64,000 nucleotides of DNA from Lactifluus volemus. Taxonomy: Eukaryota; Basidiomycota; Agaricomycetes; Russulales; Russulaceae. Where the stretch lies: assembly GCA_022376515.1 (NCBI GenBank), contig WTXI01000004.1, positions 1,488,001 to 1,552,000 of the forward strand, given 5' to 3'. The first letter of the stretch is position 1; each line of letters opens with the position of its first letter. The notes under the pieces were generated by a model. That model had not been told where the DNA came from, ran no database searches, and worked only from the letters and a program-made list of their open reading frames with translations. Below, one piece after another: positions 32,701 to 45,161 of this stretch. Made by a program: the position numbers and the translations under genes.

Positions 32701-32910
32701 CGGTGGTGCTGGCTTGGTACTGATACTGAACATGGGTGGACGCGGCAACTTCAACCCCTTGAACTGAGCGAGCATGGCGTTGTGACCTGATATCTGTCGG
32801 CTGACCACTTCTGTTGCACGCTTCAGCCTGTCCGGGGACGTCGTGGGAGGTGAAGTGTCAATGGGGTTGCGGTGCTGGACGGGGAGGGTCTTGGGCTTGT
32901 AGAGTCGCAT
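29727..32910 (-). CDS. Ser/Thr protein kinase, inverted-duplicate copy 2
   Basis: Paralogue of the copy at 23272, with the same exon order on the opposite strand and the same start (MRLYKPK) and end (KIMPRQA). First exon 32910-31330 (long open frame), then exons from about 31273, 31140 and onward, to the stop at 29727. It has kinase motifs GKGAFGAV, CAVKIISK, HRDIKLEN, DFGLA and APE. Two differences from copy 1: the acidic module is tandemly duplicated (31753-32238), and 51 nt of the alpha-E-helix coding segment carry donor, branch point and acceptor signals plus two in-frame stops (31141-31191). Splicing that intron keeps the frame but removes part of the fold, so catalysis may be impaired. 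Confidence 0.85.
31141..31191 (-). other. Copy-2-specific intron within kinase coding sequence
   Basis: On the minus strand it begins GTGAGT, has a perfect TACTAAC at 31161-31155, and ends GTCTAG; 51 nt. The homologous 24787-24846 of copy 1 is coding (GCGAGT...TACTTAC...CTCCAG, 60 nt, no stop). Read through, copy 2 meets TAA and TAG, so splicing is needed for a protein. Confidence 0.8.
31753..32238 (-). repeat. Duplicated acidic module in kinase copy 2
   Basis: Residues about 225-300 and 311-386 of copy 2 repeat one pattern: an acidic FDL segment, DL/DFxAD, QVxQIFSxGLGSxSE, then xTPQ and EPLSA. Copy 1 has a single unit (23959-24195). The two units differ at many residues, so the tandem event is not very recent. 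Confidence 0.85.
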
Positions 32911-33118
32911 TGGAGTGCTTATGGAGTGCTAGTACGGAGATAGTATCTGAGGAAATGAGAGCTGGGAGACGAGAAGGAGACATGGTGCCTAACAAGGACA
33001 CCATTCCAATTCCACCCAGCGGTCAGGACCACAATCTCGGTTTCTCTATGTGCCCCCGCTGGTTTGACTCGATAACTTAGTCAGAAAGTACTATTGAGTA
33101 AGCACGATACAAGAGACA

Positions 33119-33176
33119 CGCATTCTGTAGCATTTGGAAAAATCACGAAGGATTTTTCCAAATGATACAGAATGCG
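33119..33176. repeat. Strong hairpin upstream of kinase copy 2
   Basis: 26-bp arms (33119-33144 and 33151-33176) with one mismatch and a 6-nt loop, about 210 bp before the copy-2 start. Sequence unrelated to the hairpin upstream of copy 1. Confidence 0.8.
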
Positions 33177-33905
33177 TTACCACTTTAAAAGTCCAACTTT
33201 GTGGTAGCTTAGTAGGCCCTAGAACGCGTTTGGTTCAGCTCGTCCTCTCGACATCTACAAAGTTTATTGCTTCGCACAAGTTACGAGACTTCGTATATTC
33301 CAAGTCGTCCATTCGAAGAGCAGAAGGGCATGGAACATTCATGATAACACTGCGCGGTGTACGATGTTACAACGATGTCCATACTGAACGTTGAGACGAG
33401 GAATAACGCAGCTGCTTCCAGCCATGAGCAATCCAGCAGGATTTGACACGAGCAGGTCAATCCTATTCCTTCCGACTCGGACATACCGTCTTGAAAGGCT
33501 AGTGCAGCTTGGTATGGGGGGTGTTTTCTGAGTGAAATACGATATCAAGTATGCGCTCTGCACTGCGCCTAGACTCGGATAATCTGCGCCAGCAAGGTGA
33601 TCCACACATAACCCAAGAAACGAACGAATGCTGCCGGCGTGGGGGACCCGACGAGATCCTTAGGTAAGAACTGTAGGCCAGCTGGCACAGGTTTTGTCGG
33701 GGCTCTCTAGTACATAGTACATTACACGGATGTCTTGTGAATGGATGTTACGTCAGAAAGCGAATGTTGTACAAGTCTTTGAGAACCCAGATAGTACTGA
33801 CATGTACTGACAGCCTGAGCTGTGGGGTGCCACAATTAATAATACCTTACATTTTGACTGTAGTGACAACTTGAACCGTTCCAACGTTTTCCACAATCTC
33901 AAACT
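33177..33905. other. Gene-free stretch
   Basis: No supported gene or repeat beyond short frames on both strands. Confidence 0.5.
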
Positions 33906-35273
33906 ATGGATACCAGTCACAGCTATGGAGGCCCAGGTCCCTCTGGAGCAGTGCGGCATGCATCATTGCAACATAATTCTGGAAGTCCTCATGGGATTTG
34001 CCACAGCGGCATCAATGAGGGATGCCCGGAGCAACAAACATCTCAGGCTCAATCACATTCCACACCACCTCGACGGCAGACATCGTTTCAGCAGGTGCAC
34101 ATGTCTTCCCCCCATTTATCCGAGGGTTCCAATACGCCCACACCTAGTCCCCAGTCCCAACCGCAACGACCATCGCCCAATCAACAGACTGGATCATCCC
34201 TCACACCCCGCATCCCACCAGCGGTCTTCCGCCGAACAAAATGCTCCTCCGAGACCACTCTGTAAGTATAGCGGAACATCTCCGCCGCGATCCCGCTCAC
34301 CCATGGCTGCTGGTCAGCTACCCTTGTCCTTGGTACCATCTATCGAGAATCGTGACCTCTCACGACAACCCGGAGCGTCTAGTACCACCCCGTTCTTATC
34401 AAGGTTTGGCTTCATCACAGTCCTGGTTGTGTTTGTTCTCAGTACGCTTTGTCATTCTAGTAATGGTCCCTCGATTGTGCTTGGACAGGCCTTGATGCGC
34501 CTCCTGCAGTTCAGCAGCGCGCTCGCAGCTGAAGACCAGAATGTGTGTTCTCTCACCTGTAGCTTCACAAATTATCACAAATACGTTTACCTCGTAGTCC
34601 CAAAGACTACGACACTCACACTGGACGAGCTTCGTAGAGGAGTTCTTCCTGACATCAGCTATCCTCAAGCTTACGTTGTGGAAAGACAATCTAAAAATAG
34701 AGGCAAAGGTATTCGGTTCGTCCTCGTTTGCGCAGAGTTTTTGGGATTCATACTCACCAGTACTGTACGGCAGAGATTGGTACACCAGCCCTACCCCGAT
34801 TTTTTCTCGTTACAAGTCAGTCTGGCGTTAAGTCTATGACATTGTCTCTTGATGGTGCACACGAACGCATTGTTGCGCCCAACTGCGCACTGGTACAATG
34901 TGTCTCTGCCACGTGGACGTATCGATATAACAACGGATATACTGTGGCACTGCGTGGACCAATTTCAGCTTATGTCTTCGTGATTCCTAACGCAACTCAG
35001 AGCGGTGCCCCATCGGAATCCGCGCTGAATCCTACGTTTTCGCTCAAGATTGGTCGCATCCAGTTCGCCTCTAATCTCTACGAGAAGAACGTCTCAGTCA
35101 ATGCGATAAGAGGTAGCCGCCTGGATGCCAACGAGAACCTAGAAGTACGCAATGCCTTGGATCCACCGCCAACCGTAAGCGATGCAGACGCACCGTCTCA
35201 ACCCCTTCCGCTGCCACCATTCCTACGGGCGGTTCAAGAAGATGATTCCAGAGATGGGGAAAACCTTGGATAA
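33906..35273 (+). CDS. Unrecognised multi-exon protein
   Basis: Likely coding, function unknown. The first exon (MDTSHSYGGPGPSG...) is rich in Ser, Pro, Gln and His and ends at a GTAAGT donor near 34262. Possible middle exons (34316-34402 and from 34492) follow. A last open segment (about 34835-35273) has a more globular composition, for example TVALRGPISAYVFVIP and KIGRIQFASNLYEKNVSVNAIRGS, then a Pro-rich end. Several joins are uncertain and I recognise no family. Confidence 0.45.
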
Positions 35274-37250
35274 CTTACGATCGCGCATTCATCCCGATAG
35301 AGCCGGTGAATTCCTTTGGTGTGCCGCAAGCCTCCATGAGATGTCTTGAGGCATGTTTGCGAAATTTATGCTGCCCTTGTACAAATTTGAATGATCCTCT
35401 TGGCTTTTTAGTTGGTGGAGAACATCGCAACCATGAACGAACTCATGCAGTACTCGCTTGAAACCGGTACTGGTCCGCGCGGTACGCTCCACTCCTTGGC
35501 GAAGCCTCCAGTCGGGCTGATACAGATCAACTAGAGTCGCTAAAACAGTTCGCACAAAAGATTCGGGATCGGGGGGTACCAATGCGTCCTCAACATCCTC
35601 AAGACCACCAGAGGGATGTCCAGCGGTCTTATGTGGGTCTCAGGGAGTTCTTATCCTCATATTAGGCAGACTAGCGGATGAGCACTTGCTTGGTCATGTG
35701 AATCATGAGCCATGAGCGCATGATATCCGGAGTCAAAATAAACGAAGGGAGGGCAAGTTGATCATTACATCTTCGTGCCTCCCATACGAACACATTCTTT
35801 AACCTGGGTCCCAACTACAAGCCGTTGCAGGTCCGGCGTATCTAGGCAGCATAGAACTTGGCATGTAGATGATCCCAGAGGGGGGGGACAAAAACAAGAT
35901 TGAGATTTAGCGGGGGGACAGGGCTCACTACCCTATGCTCACTGTCCCTCCAGTTGAATCCTACTCTTGTTTTTATCCCCTTCCCTCCTTCGGGCTCTTG
36001 GCTGCCCCCCTCTGCTGTTCGCCTCTCCATTTTGCCGCCCCTGGCAGTGGTTTTGAATCATGCACGTGTGTAGTTTTTGTTCGTGGTGCTGGTAGCAGTT
36101 CTCAGGTGCGCTCGTATCTGCGACAGCTACAGGACCCACGAGTTTGTCATGTGTTCTGGCATGCGCCAGTGGGGCGGCGGGTGAGGACAGGCGGCATTGT
36201 TGCTGACGAAGGAACTGCGAGGCAGCGGGCTAGTGCGACGGAGCACGTCAGCTGGTTTCAAAGTTTGTTCGGACTATTGATACTTGGTGTACAGTAACTT
36301 GACGTCATTGACAATCAGTAGCCCACATGTCTAACTGTAGTATCCTCGTATTGACATTTAACAATTCAGATACAAAAATCGCAGTATCAGGGCAAGGGGG
36401 TTCCAGTAGTAGCAAATGCCAACGCTGTTCACGACCTGCCCTCATCGTTATACCTTGCCATGGAATCTCCGCCATTGAGCGCTATATCGAGCCCCGGAAC
36501 TGGTTCTCATCGACTTGTAATTCGTAAATCGCACTATTATAAGCTTCGGCTTCAGCCCTGAGCATCTCCCTGTGGTCATTGCTCTCCGGTGTTGATCTGA
36601 GTATCACCCGACGGAGTGTTCTTCAACATCAGCCCAGGCACACTTTCCGGTTAGTTTTGGTTGCCAACGCAGGACTCCTAAGTGACCTGGAGGAACCCCT
36701 CCTTGGTTGGTATTCTCTTCCGTAATAACATTGCGATGAAAGATTAAAAAAAGAAAAATGTTGGGAGATGGGAGTGATGTACTCCGAGCGGGGACCAAGA
36801 AGAGAGGGGGCCAGGGTTGATGAAGACAGTGACAGTAAAATATGCGTGCAGACCAGCAATAAGTCATACGAGTACGAGTAGAGGACAAAGTCGAGTCATA
36901 GCTGCGACAGCACATCGATATCTGTCCCAAAGATAAGTACGTTGACCTCATGCTCATGCAGGGCCGGGACATGACTGGATGACCATGCATCGCGAATTCT
37001 GGTACAGGTTAGCCACCCTAGCCACGATGTTTCGCAACTGTTGGGTCGGTGCGCATTGTCGGCCCATCCGCTCACAGCAGCAAACATATGACAGTCATAA
37101 CAGTAGACAAACGGCAGAAGTAGAATCGCATTGTATGAGAGTAACTGCATACACATGTGACGACCATTCCTATACCCTGTACCTCCGTGCAGTTTTGGTG
37201 AAGAATGTCTGAAGGACATAGACCTGAAGCCTGGCCGTGCATCAACGAGA
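35274..37250. other. No supported gene
   Basis: Contains only short frames on both strands and an imperfect inverted repeat at 35880-35986. The right part may include the 3' UTR of the p24 gene on the minus strand. Confidence 0.5.
35880..35986. repeat. Imperfect inverted repeat
   Basis: GGGGGACAAAAACAAGA and GGGGGGACAG on the left return inverted as CTGTCCCTCC and TCTTGTTTTTATCCCC on the right, with mismatches between. It is a possible old fold-back element. Confidence 0.5.
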
Positions 37251-37259
37251 GGTAATAAG

Positions 37260-38018
37260 GAAAGGAAATGCGGAGGGTAGACATACACGGCCATAGCAAT
37301 GACTGCCAGCGTCTCGAATACTGCATACCAGAAAAGTCGGCTAATGGGAGGAGAAACAGTTAGTGAGTGAAAAGAGAAATGGTGAACGCTACTCACTTTT
37401 TCGTTGACTTGACGATTGAGAATCCGCGGTTCTCACGTGTATGGAAGCTGGATGGCACGTTCAATAATGATGAGACACGACGGCAGGGGAAAGAGAACAC
37501 ACTATTTTTGCGTGCGTTTAATGCTCATCAATAAACTATTCAGTCTATATATGCTTTCTTCGAGCGCGTTGTTTGGTCGGCTATCTGTCCGGGCTTGGCT
37601 GGTGCTTCACGTCTGGGCTCACTCTCGACAACAATGTCAAAGTCGACAAGCTTGTCAGTGAGCGTGCTCATATCATTCTCGAAGCAAAAGGCGTATTCGC
37701 CGACTGTGTTGGCGGTGAGGACAAAGTCACCCTGGCGCTCGCGTTGGCCGTCAATGAGAACCTTGTCATTGGGTCCTTTACTTCAAAGTCGACATCGAAT
37801 GAACCCCCGGTTGAACAGCGAAGTAGAACTAGAAAGAATCGATTAGAGACAATGACCGACAGCAGACGGGACAGGAACGCACGCCAATTTTTTCTCCGGC
37901 CTTTCAACGTCTGTTAGAAACATAAACGCTCATTTGGGGTAAGTAGTGTGGAAAGTGCAGTTGAATATACTGTTGTGGCGAGAGCGAGGAGAGTGAGCAA
38001 GCTCGGGATGGCCACCAT
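37260..38018 (-). pseudogene. p24/emp24 (GOLD) cargo receptor, frames broken
   Basis: p24 proteins cycle between ER and Golgi in COPI/COPII vesicles and select cargo. Signal peptide MVAIPSLLTLLALATTVYS, then LTPNERLCF at the GOLD start, GSFDVDFEVKDP, EYAFCFENDMSTLTDKLVDFDI, coiled-coil LEESIYRLNSLLMSIKRTQK, TRENRGFSIVKST, and the C-terminal membrane span LFWYAVFETLAVIAMAV. These pieces are in the right order but in different frames. Apparent single-base losses lie near 37914, 37902, 37807, 37771, 37570 and 37278, besides real introns. Between breaks the residues are well conserved, so consensus error is at least as likely as true decay. Confidence 0.8.
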
Positions 38019-38218
38019 GGCGCGGGGTCGGGGGAAAGGGTAGGAAGAGCCGTGGGAAGAATTGGGTACTGCCACCTCGAGGTTGACCACGATATCATGA
38101 TGGCCCAGAGGGTACATCTCAAGACTTGTGCAGGCCCTCCTTTGCTTTCTCTCCCCTCTTTTCTTCTCAATTTAGTCTTTCTCTTCTTCGGTCTCCCCTG
38201 TGCAGCCCTAATCTCCAA

Positions 38219-39666
38219 ATGTATGCGTCTCCCTCTCCGTTTAAACACTCTCAGGACTATCAAAAACTGTCTCCTGCTCTGGCTGCAACACCTCATCTTT
38301 TCACTCCTCCAGTCCTTTCAAAAAATCTTCAACTCCTGGGCTGTCACCCATCGACCATTCTCCTCGTCCCCTTCGACCGTCTCGCACCTCAGCACGCACT
38401 TCACCTCGTCGGCCTTTCCTTGAGAAGCTCCTCAGGTCTCAGGATGACTCTGATGATGACGGCTTTGCTTTTGACGATAAATCTTCTCTTCTTTCCTCTT
38501 CAGTCCACTTGGGATGTACGTCTACCCCTCCGAGAGCCACTCCGAGGCCATCTAGCTCTCCCTTCTCCTCCCCGTTGTCTGCTTCCTCTTCTCTCGATAT
38601 ACCACTCTCTTGCACACCTGCGCCTCTACACCGCCCCGATCCTATCCCGTCTAGGAATGAATTGTCTCGTACAAATCCATCTTTGACTGTGACTCTGAAG
38701 CGCCCCGCGACTCTGAAACGTACAACCCGTAGAAAGAACAAGCGCCTTAAGGTTAACACGCTTGAATCTTCCTCGTCGCTCACTGGCCTTCCTTCTCAAC
38801 GTACATTTCCACCCTCTATCCCGATTAACCCCGAATTTCCAGGATTTTATCTTCGCTTCCCGGTCATACCCGCTGTACTCAAAGCGTACGTTCTCCACAT
38901 TCTCCAGTCATTTTTTTGTATTGTGTTTTAACAACCTTTAAGCCCCTCTGGCTGCACCTTCAACCCACCGCGCGATGTGTTCGATCTTTACACTCCGCGC
39001 TTCGTCCGCGGCTCAGGCCATACTAAAGTCGGCCTCTGCCCCCTCTGCACCTGCACAGGAACGGGGAAAGTTTGGCTCAGCATGAAGTTCTCCGCATACA
39101 AGTGGTTCGCACCGTCATTTTCAACATCATTTACCCCCTCTCACACCGCATAGAGTTCTGTTTTCTCTTCTATATGTATATTCTCTCACCGTCGATTATG
39201 TCGCGTACGACGCCAGCTACCATATGCAATACTTTCACGGTATGTCGTAATTCCCTGCCCTTTGCCCTTGTTCAAGCGGGCATTTTACCAGGCATCTCTG
39301 CTTCTACCGCGCGTCCGTTCTCTCCGCCTACTGCCTTTCGCACAACTCCACGCCTGCGACCTGGGAAACACGAGCGTACGCACATGCTCGAAGGCCGGTG
39401 TCATCGCTGTGCACGCTGGGTACCCGTGCAGGGAGTCAAAGATGCTGAAGCCAAGGTATTCTTAACGTCTTTCCTCTTCATGTATTTCTGAGGTCCTCAC
39501 GCGGTGACGTAAGGTCAAGGAACTCTTTTGGTAAGCTCTGCCAGGCTTCCAAAACACGAGACATTTTAAAACTTTGGGTCCCAGGTGGAAACACGCTGCC
39601 ACGTGCCATGGCACTAGCACGATATCCGGCGAACGCAATGTATTTCTCTCGGATCCCGATAACTAA
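38219..39666 (+). CDS. Rua1-type (DUF4451) transcription regulator
   Basis: Basidiomycete nuclear regulator with the Rua1 C-terminal Cys/His domain. Ser/Pro-rich N terminus with SP/TP sites, basic KRTTRRKNKRLK (possible nuclear signal), then PPRDVFDLYTPRFVRG, KVGLCPLC, KVWLSMKFSAYKYHM-type segment, THMLEGRCHRCARWVPVQG and WWKHAATCH. Exons from 38219, 38941, 39212, 39281, 39515 and 39585 approximately. The start ATG at 38219 is in a frame that must shift near 38312 (one missing base fits). Rua1 of Ustilago controls secondary metabolism; the target here is unknown. Confidence 0.82.
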
Positions 39667-42600
39667 ACCATCACGCCCACAGCCCTGCCTCCTGTATCAC
39701 AGCAAGCCCAAATCCGTTATCCTGCTTAGTTGTCTGCGTCTCGACCCGCACGTTCCTCGGCACTGGACTTCAGACTGACACATCAACCCATCATCACCCT
39801 TCATTATTAATGCGACAGAACTCTGTATTCATACCGTCCGCGTTTCAACCTTTGTGTCCGCCATTCGCTGCTCTGTGCTAGTATCTTCCCACTGCTTTCT
39901 GTACCCTTGTGTATCGAGTCCGGACTGCCTCCACCAACTGCATTGCATCCCTCTCACACCCGTACTGTTCTTTGCCTCTGCTCATCCTCCCTAACTTAAC
40001 AACATTTCCATTCTGTACTCACCGTCTGTGTTCTACGACCAGCATCATCTTGACGCATTTATTGTACTAGCTGTTTTTCTCATGACATCAATTCGATCAA
40101 TCTTCTGCACTTTGTTATCATTTGACACGACCACATTTAATCAAGTTGTGTGGGAATGTATCCAGTCACCGTTGGCCTTCGCGTGATTGCTGTAGGTGTA
40201 CCACCGTAACTAAACCGTGTGCGAGCAACCGAGTCGGATCAAAGTGTGCACTACCAAAGTCTGATCCCAAGCCCAATCGATGATATTCCGTTTTTTTGGA
40301 ATATTGGAATACACAATGCGCGCAAGTAAGCGATACATAACTCTCGGAGCTAGCGTCCACGTTTCTGCCGTCAACTTGAAGAACAGCTGGAATAAGGCTT
40401 GACAACAACTCCAGCCCTCAACGAAACGTCGCGGTGTCTCAAAGATCTCAACCCTCTCCCTTGACATGGCTGGTCACTTGTCTGCCACCTCTCGTCTGCG
40501 CGCTTTTATCATACGATCCCCGAGGTGGAAGAAGTGAGTCCAAAAACACAACTGTCCCAGTCCCTACTCCGTGCTTCGACTTGTAAATCAACAGGTCCCG
40601 TTAGAAACAGTCTGGTACTAACGATCACAGTATATCCGTGTCCTTAACTATGACGTCCTTCTCGACAGTCGACATTTTTAATATCCATCAACTCGATAAC
40701 CAGTGATCAAGAAGAAGACTGGTCTGTTCACAGGTGGGGCCGCCTACGTTGGTCCCCAAGAGTGGAGATACATCATTCTTAGGTCACCAACTTGACTAGA
40801 CCTTCGCCTTCTTTGCACGTATGGTGCCCCCGTAGCGGACATGCTGGCACGTTCACCACCTCTACCACTCACGGTCTTTTTACAACAACAGCAGCCGCGG
40901 AATGACAAGAGAAGATGAAGTAAGTGCATTACTCGCACTTTTGTTTCGTCATCGCCGTGTGCGTCGTATTGCCCTCTCAATCCCAAACTTCAGGGAAACT
41001 CATCGCGGCCATGAACGAAGAATTCCCAACTTTGGAACGCACGTGTAAATCTACAGGCCTGAGTACCTTTCACGCGCCTACTTAGTAGTAATGGCTACTT
41101 CCCGTGATTTTTTCGAGTTTTACCGTTTACGGTCCTTTTCTGTCCTTTAACGAAACTAAAGTACGCCCTGCGAAGCAGAGCCTTCCACGTTGACCGTATC
41201 TCAGGCTGGTATGCCAGCTTTACCCAGCGCTGATATTCCACTCTAAATGTAGTATTACCTTCAAGTTCGCCTTCCACCGTTCTGGCCATTCATTTAAGTG
41301 TTGAGTGTGAAATTGATGGTCCTGACTTGGCTATGCACGAAAGCTTCCAATTCAAACTTACTATTGACTCTGGACAGTTAGTTCAATCTGATCAATTGCT
41401 GTAAAGCGTACTCCTCCCCCTGCATCAGTGGCAATGGTCTGATTTCCCGTCTGTGTTCACTTCTCTACGGCCTACGCTTTCTCCCTCGCTTTCCCTTATG
41501 AAGGGTGTGTCTAAGGGGCCACAGATAGCCAAGCATCTCCAGTCTCTCTTGGCTCCGAGTGAGGACATTGCGTTCGCCTCGGAGAATGTTTTCTCCTCAG
41601 CATGTATCCCAGGTCGCGAGTCACTTTCACATGGAGCCTAAAAGTGGACAGTGCCTTCCTATCTACAGTGGATGCGTCGCAATTCCCTAGCCGAACTTGC
41701 CACGTTCCATAGTTTGGAGTTCACCAGCTTGTGATACTTGATAGCTAAATGGGAGGTGATGACTTGATATATACAGTGCTATGCTGCATTTAAATCAACT
41801 GGTGAGCCAGGTCTATGGCCAACCCCAATCGATCAGATGCGAAATTGAATTCCAGGTAGCCTTCCGAGAATGCGACTCAGGGTCTAGCGAATTCTTCCAA
41901 TCGGCACGAGACGATCGATTTAATGAACAAGCTTGATTGGACACTTGGGAGGTGCATATCGGACGGAGGGCGAACACACCTTTTTCAAGCCGCAGGTACT
42001 TCCGGGAACTTCATCAACCGAGACTCGGGATTCGAGGCGCCAAGAATCCATGCTAACGATGCCAACGACGAAGCCATATGACGGCAAAAAGCGCTGTGCA
42101 GAATCCGAGGATGACAGGCGACGCGTCCTTGCACGAAGCGGAGATCACGAAAAAGGACAAATCATCTGTCCTGGTGGCAGATTTTCAAGGTTGGCTAAAA
42201 AGCCATCACCATGGGTTGTAGAGACTTGAACCGTCTACCTGCATTATGCAGATCGTTTCACAGTTGAGTGGCGGGATTCCGAAGGCCTGAGGTCAATTAA
42301 ATGACAGTCGAATTGTCAGGCTATGTATGGTCTGTGCCCTGATAAGATCATAACGATGCGGCATTGATTAATAAAGTCAAAAAGATTTGAGATTCAAAGG
42401 CCTAACCTGTCTAATATGCAAGATGAACAGGGCTATCAAAGCATCAGGTCTCATTCTCAGTGCATGCTGCTCCACGTACCCTACAACCCCCGGGGTCAGC
42501 TCTACATACCAACGAAGACACGGTGAAGGGAACCACCCACCTAAGCATGGTTTGTTGCACCTAGCCCTCATTCAATCTGCTTGTCTAAGAAGGACCGAAT

Positions 42601-43135
42601 AATGACATGATCTGCAGCTTGACAGCTTCGGGCACATCTTTTTGGAGGTGAAAATTTAGTTCTGTGTACATGCATTAACCAGAAACAACTTAATACCATG
42701 TAAGCGCACCCTCGTTCCATCCAGGAGCTCGCGAAATGAAAGTTGTTCCGTACCGTATGCATGCTCTGTGGTCAAAGGTTAAGCAGAATTGGCCTTAATT
42801 CAGGCCGGGGAGGGGAAGGAATGCACCCAATGTTTGTGCATGCGCAGAGTCGAGCCAGCCTGCATCGCTCAGCTGATAACGAAGTTGGAGAATGATCCTA
42901 GTATAAAATAGCTTGTTACTGGACAGTAGACATCGAAGGCCAAACTGACTTACCTATCCCAGTCACCAGACTCGGTCATACGACGCTGCAGCTGGTGAAA
43001 TAAAGTGTCGAGTTCAGAAGGTGTTGCGGAAGGCATCCAAGTAAGAAATGAGGGAAGCCTCAAGTGGAGCACGTGGTCTGAACTGTGTTATGACCGGGCC
43101 TGTGCCCCCCGGTCTTTCTGGACGTGTTTGTCGCG
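39667..43135. other. Longest gene-free stretch of the window
   Basis: About 3.5 kb without a supported gene, repeat or RNA. Frames up to about 100 codons occur (for example 41933-42229) but show no family signature or intron logic. Confidence 0.6.
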
Positions 43136-44190
43136 ATGCTTGCCAGTGCGCTAAGGCGTACAGTTTCGAGGGCCCCTCACAGGGCGTTGATCCTCAATCG
43201 CTCAACTAGCTCTACCGCCGCGCCGCCGCCTTTGTAAGTTCAGTCAATCACGCCACGCATATCGACTCGATGAAGTTTTAGGAAGAATGACAACCCAAAG
43301 ACGGCGGGGACTCGTACCAAAGTATCCGACTCTCATTCATCGTCAGTTTCATATGCATATCTTGCTACTCGTATATATATTGAAGTTTATCTCCTAGACC
43401 GACAAAGAAGGCAGCAGCAACGTCGGTTCTCTTTTCTTTTTTGCCATAGTCGTTCCTTACGCTCGTGTTTAGGGATGCGGTAGCCTCGACTTCCTCCCAG
43501 AGTCCCCTGCGGTCGCAGAATCTTCCAAGTGCGCCTGACTACTAGTCGCTGATTCCGTTTATACTCATGCGGACCCCGCTTCAGGTCATCCAACCCCGAG
43601 CCCCCGGTCGTAACGACAGTCAAGGCGCTACGTGGCGTACGCATAGACCCAGAAGAGCGTCAATGGCACGCGACCGTGGTGCACGGTCGTGGCGTTCTCG
43701 ACCCGTACCGACATCCGCGCACGCACGGCGTCGCCGTCGCGTCCATCCAATTCCGCGCGCATTTTTCGGAGCTGGTCCAGCTGGCGACACACTTTGCCTC
43801 GCACGCCGCCGCTTCGCTCGGTATCCCCATCTCCGGGGTGGTCTCCCTCCCGACGAGACGCACTCTGTGGACGGTGCCACGGGGCCCGTTCGCGCACAAA
43901 AAGTCGCAGGAGAACTTTGAGAGGCGCGTGCACGCGCGCGCAATCAAAGCTTTCGACGCGGACGATGAGGTCGTCGATCGGTGGGTGCGTTATCTCGAAG
44001 CGCACGCGCTGCCCGGCGTTGGGATGCGCGTCGTGCGTTGGCATCGCTTGCCTGTCGTATCGGCCGCTCGCATTTGCAGTCTGTCGTTGGTCGGATGCGG
44101 CTTGGAACAGCGTCGAACAGGCAGAAAATGAAGGAGCTCGGTGATAAAATTGTCAAGGTGGAGAGCGAAGCGGCAAAGCAAACCGCATAA
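43136..44190 (+). CDS. Mitochondrial ribosomal protein uS10m (Rsm10)
   Basis: Small-subunit mitoribosomal protein. Exon 1 (43136 to about 43233) encodes a typical mitochondrial presequence, MLASALRRTVSRAPHRALIL. After intervening exons the uS10 fold is clear: THGVAVASIQFRAHF, HFASHAAASLGIPISGV, LPTRRTLWTVPRGPFAHKKSQENFERR, AIKAFDADDEVVDRWVRYL and GVGMRVVRW. The C terminus (KMKELGDKIVKVESEAAKQTA) is reached only after a frame change near 44050, which one missing base would explain. Exons between 43280 and 43570 are uncertain. Confidence 0.88.
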
Positions 44191-44295
44191 CTCTGTTATT
44201 ATAACTTTAGCTAGAGATCGCTCGAGTATATATATCGATTACATAATCTGAATGAAACGCGTCCGACTTCGCTGCCCGAGTCAACACCAGCAGTC

Positions 44296-45161
44296 ATGGC
44301 CTCTTACGACAAAGACCCATTTTACCTCAGGTAGTCCTTTTCATTCTCCTCTATCTCGTCTAGATCGTTCTCACAGCCATTTACAGATACTAGTACGCTC
44401 GTCATTTCTCTGCTGCTTTGTCAACAAACTGCTCATTCCCAGATACCTGCTGTTGCCGTTAGCACGGGTCACTCTGGAAAGCACGGCCACGAATTTCTCG
44501 AGTTTGAGTATTCACATGGTCGACTTCGCTACGCGAACAACTCCAACTACAGAAATGACTCGCTCATCCGCAAAGAGAGTACGTAAACATCCTCCTCTCC
44601 CTCGAGAACTTAAAAAAAAAAAACCTATCATTCCTGTTAACTCTGTCCATCAGTGTGGGTCGGTCCTCTTGTGGTGAAGGAATTGAAGCGCATCGTCGAG
44701 CAGAGCGAAGTTATCAAGTAAGCATCGCTCTCGAAATGAACGTATGATGAATCATCCCAAACCAACCGACTCGTTTGTTTTCGCCCATCACCCCTTTTTT
44801 TACAGGGAAGATGACACGAATTGGCCAAAGAAAAATATCGTAGGGAAGCAAGAGTTGGAGATCCGCATCGGGAACGATCACATCGCATTCGAAGTACGTC
44901 CTACTTGGTTTGGTACACACGTGCCCGCCGCCCCCCTCATTTTTAAAAACATTCAGACTGCGAAAATTGGTTCGTTGGTCGATATTCAGGATAGCGAGGA
45001 TCCAGAAGGGCTGCGCGTATTTTACTACTTGGTGCAAGATCTCAAGGTGGGCTTTCTGCATTTCTCTTGTTTTTATGTTGGTGACCGGAGGCCTTTTTCC
45101 CCTCCCTCAGTGCCTTATCTTTTCCCTAATTTCTTTGCACTTCAAGATCAAGCCTATTTAA
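44296..45161 (+). CDS. Exon-junction-complex protein Mago nashi
   Basis: Core exon junction complex subunit that pairs with Y14. [11 protein letters not shown] at the start, then [25 protein letters not shown], the [10 protein letters not shown] helix, [45 protein letters not shown] and the end [16 protein letters not shown]. These are nearly invariant family segments. Five or six exons. The join of exons 1 and 2 is unclear: the expected RYY is not visible, and the acceptor could be at 44439 or at 44463. Otherwise intact. Confidence 0.93.

Noticed and set aside
42215..42260. tRNA-like GGTTCAAGTC box on the minus strand
   Set aside because: No matching acceptor stem, the T-stem does not pair, and no A box at the right distance.
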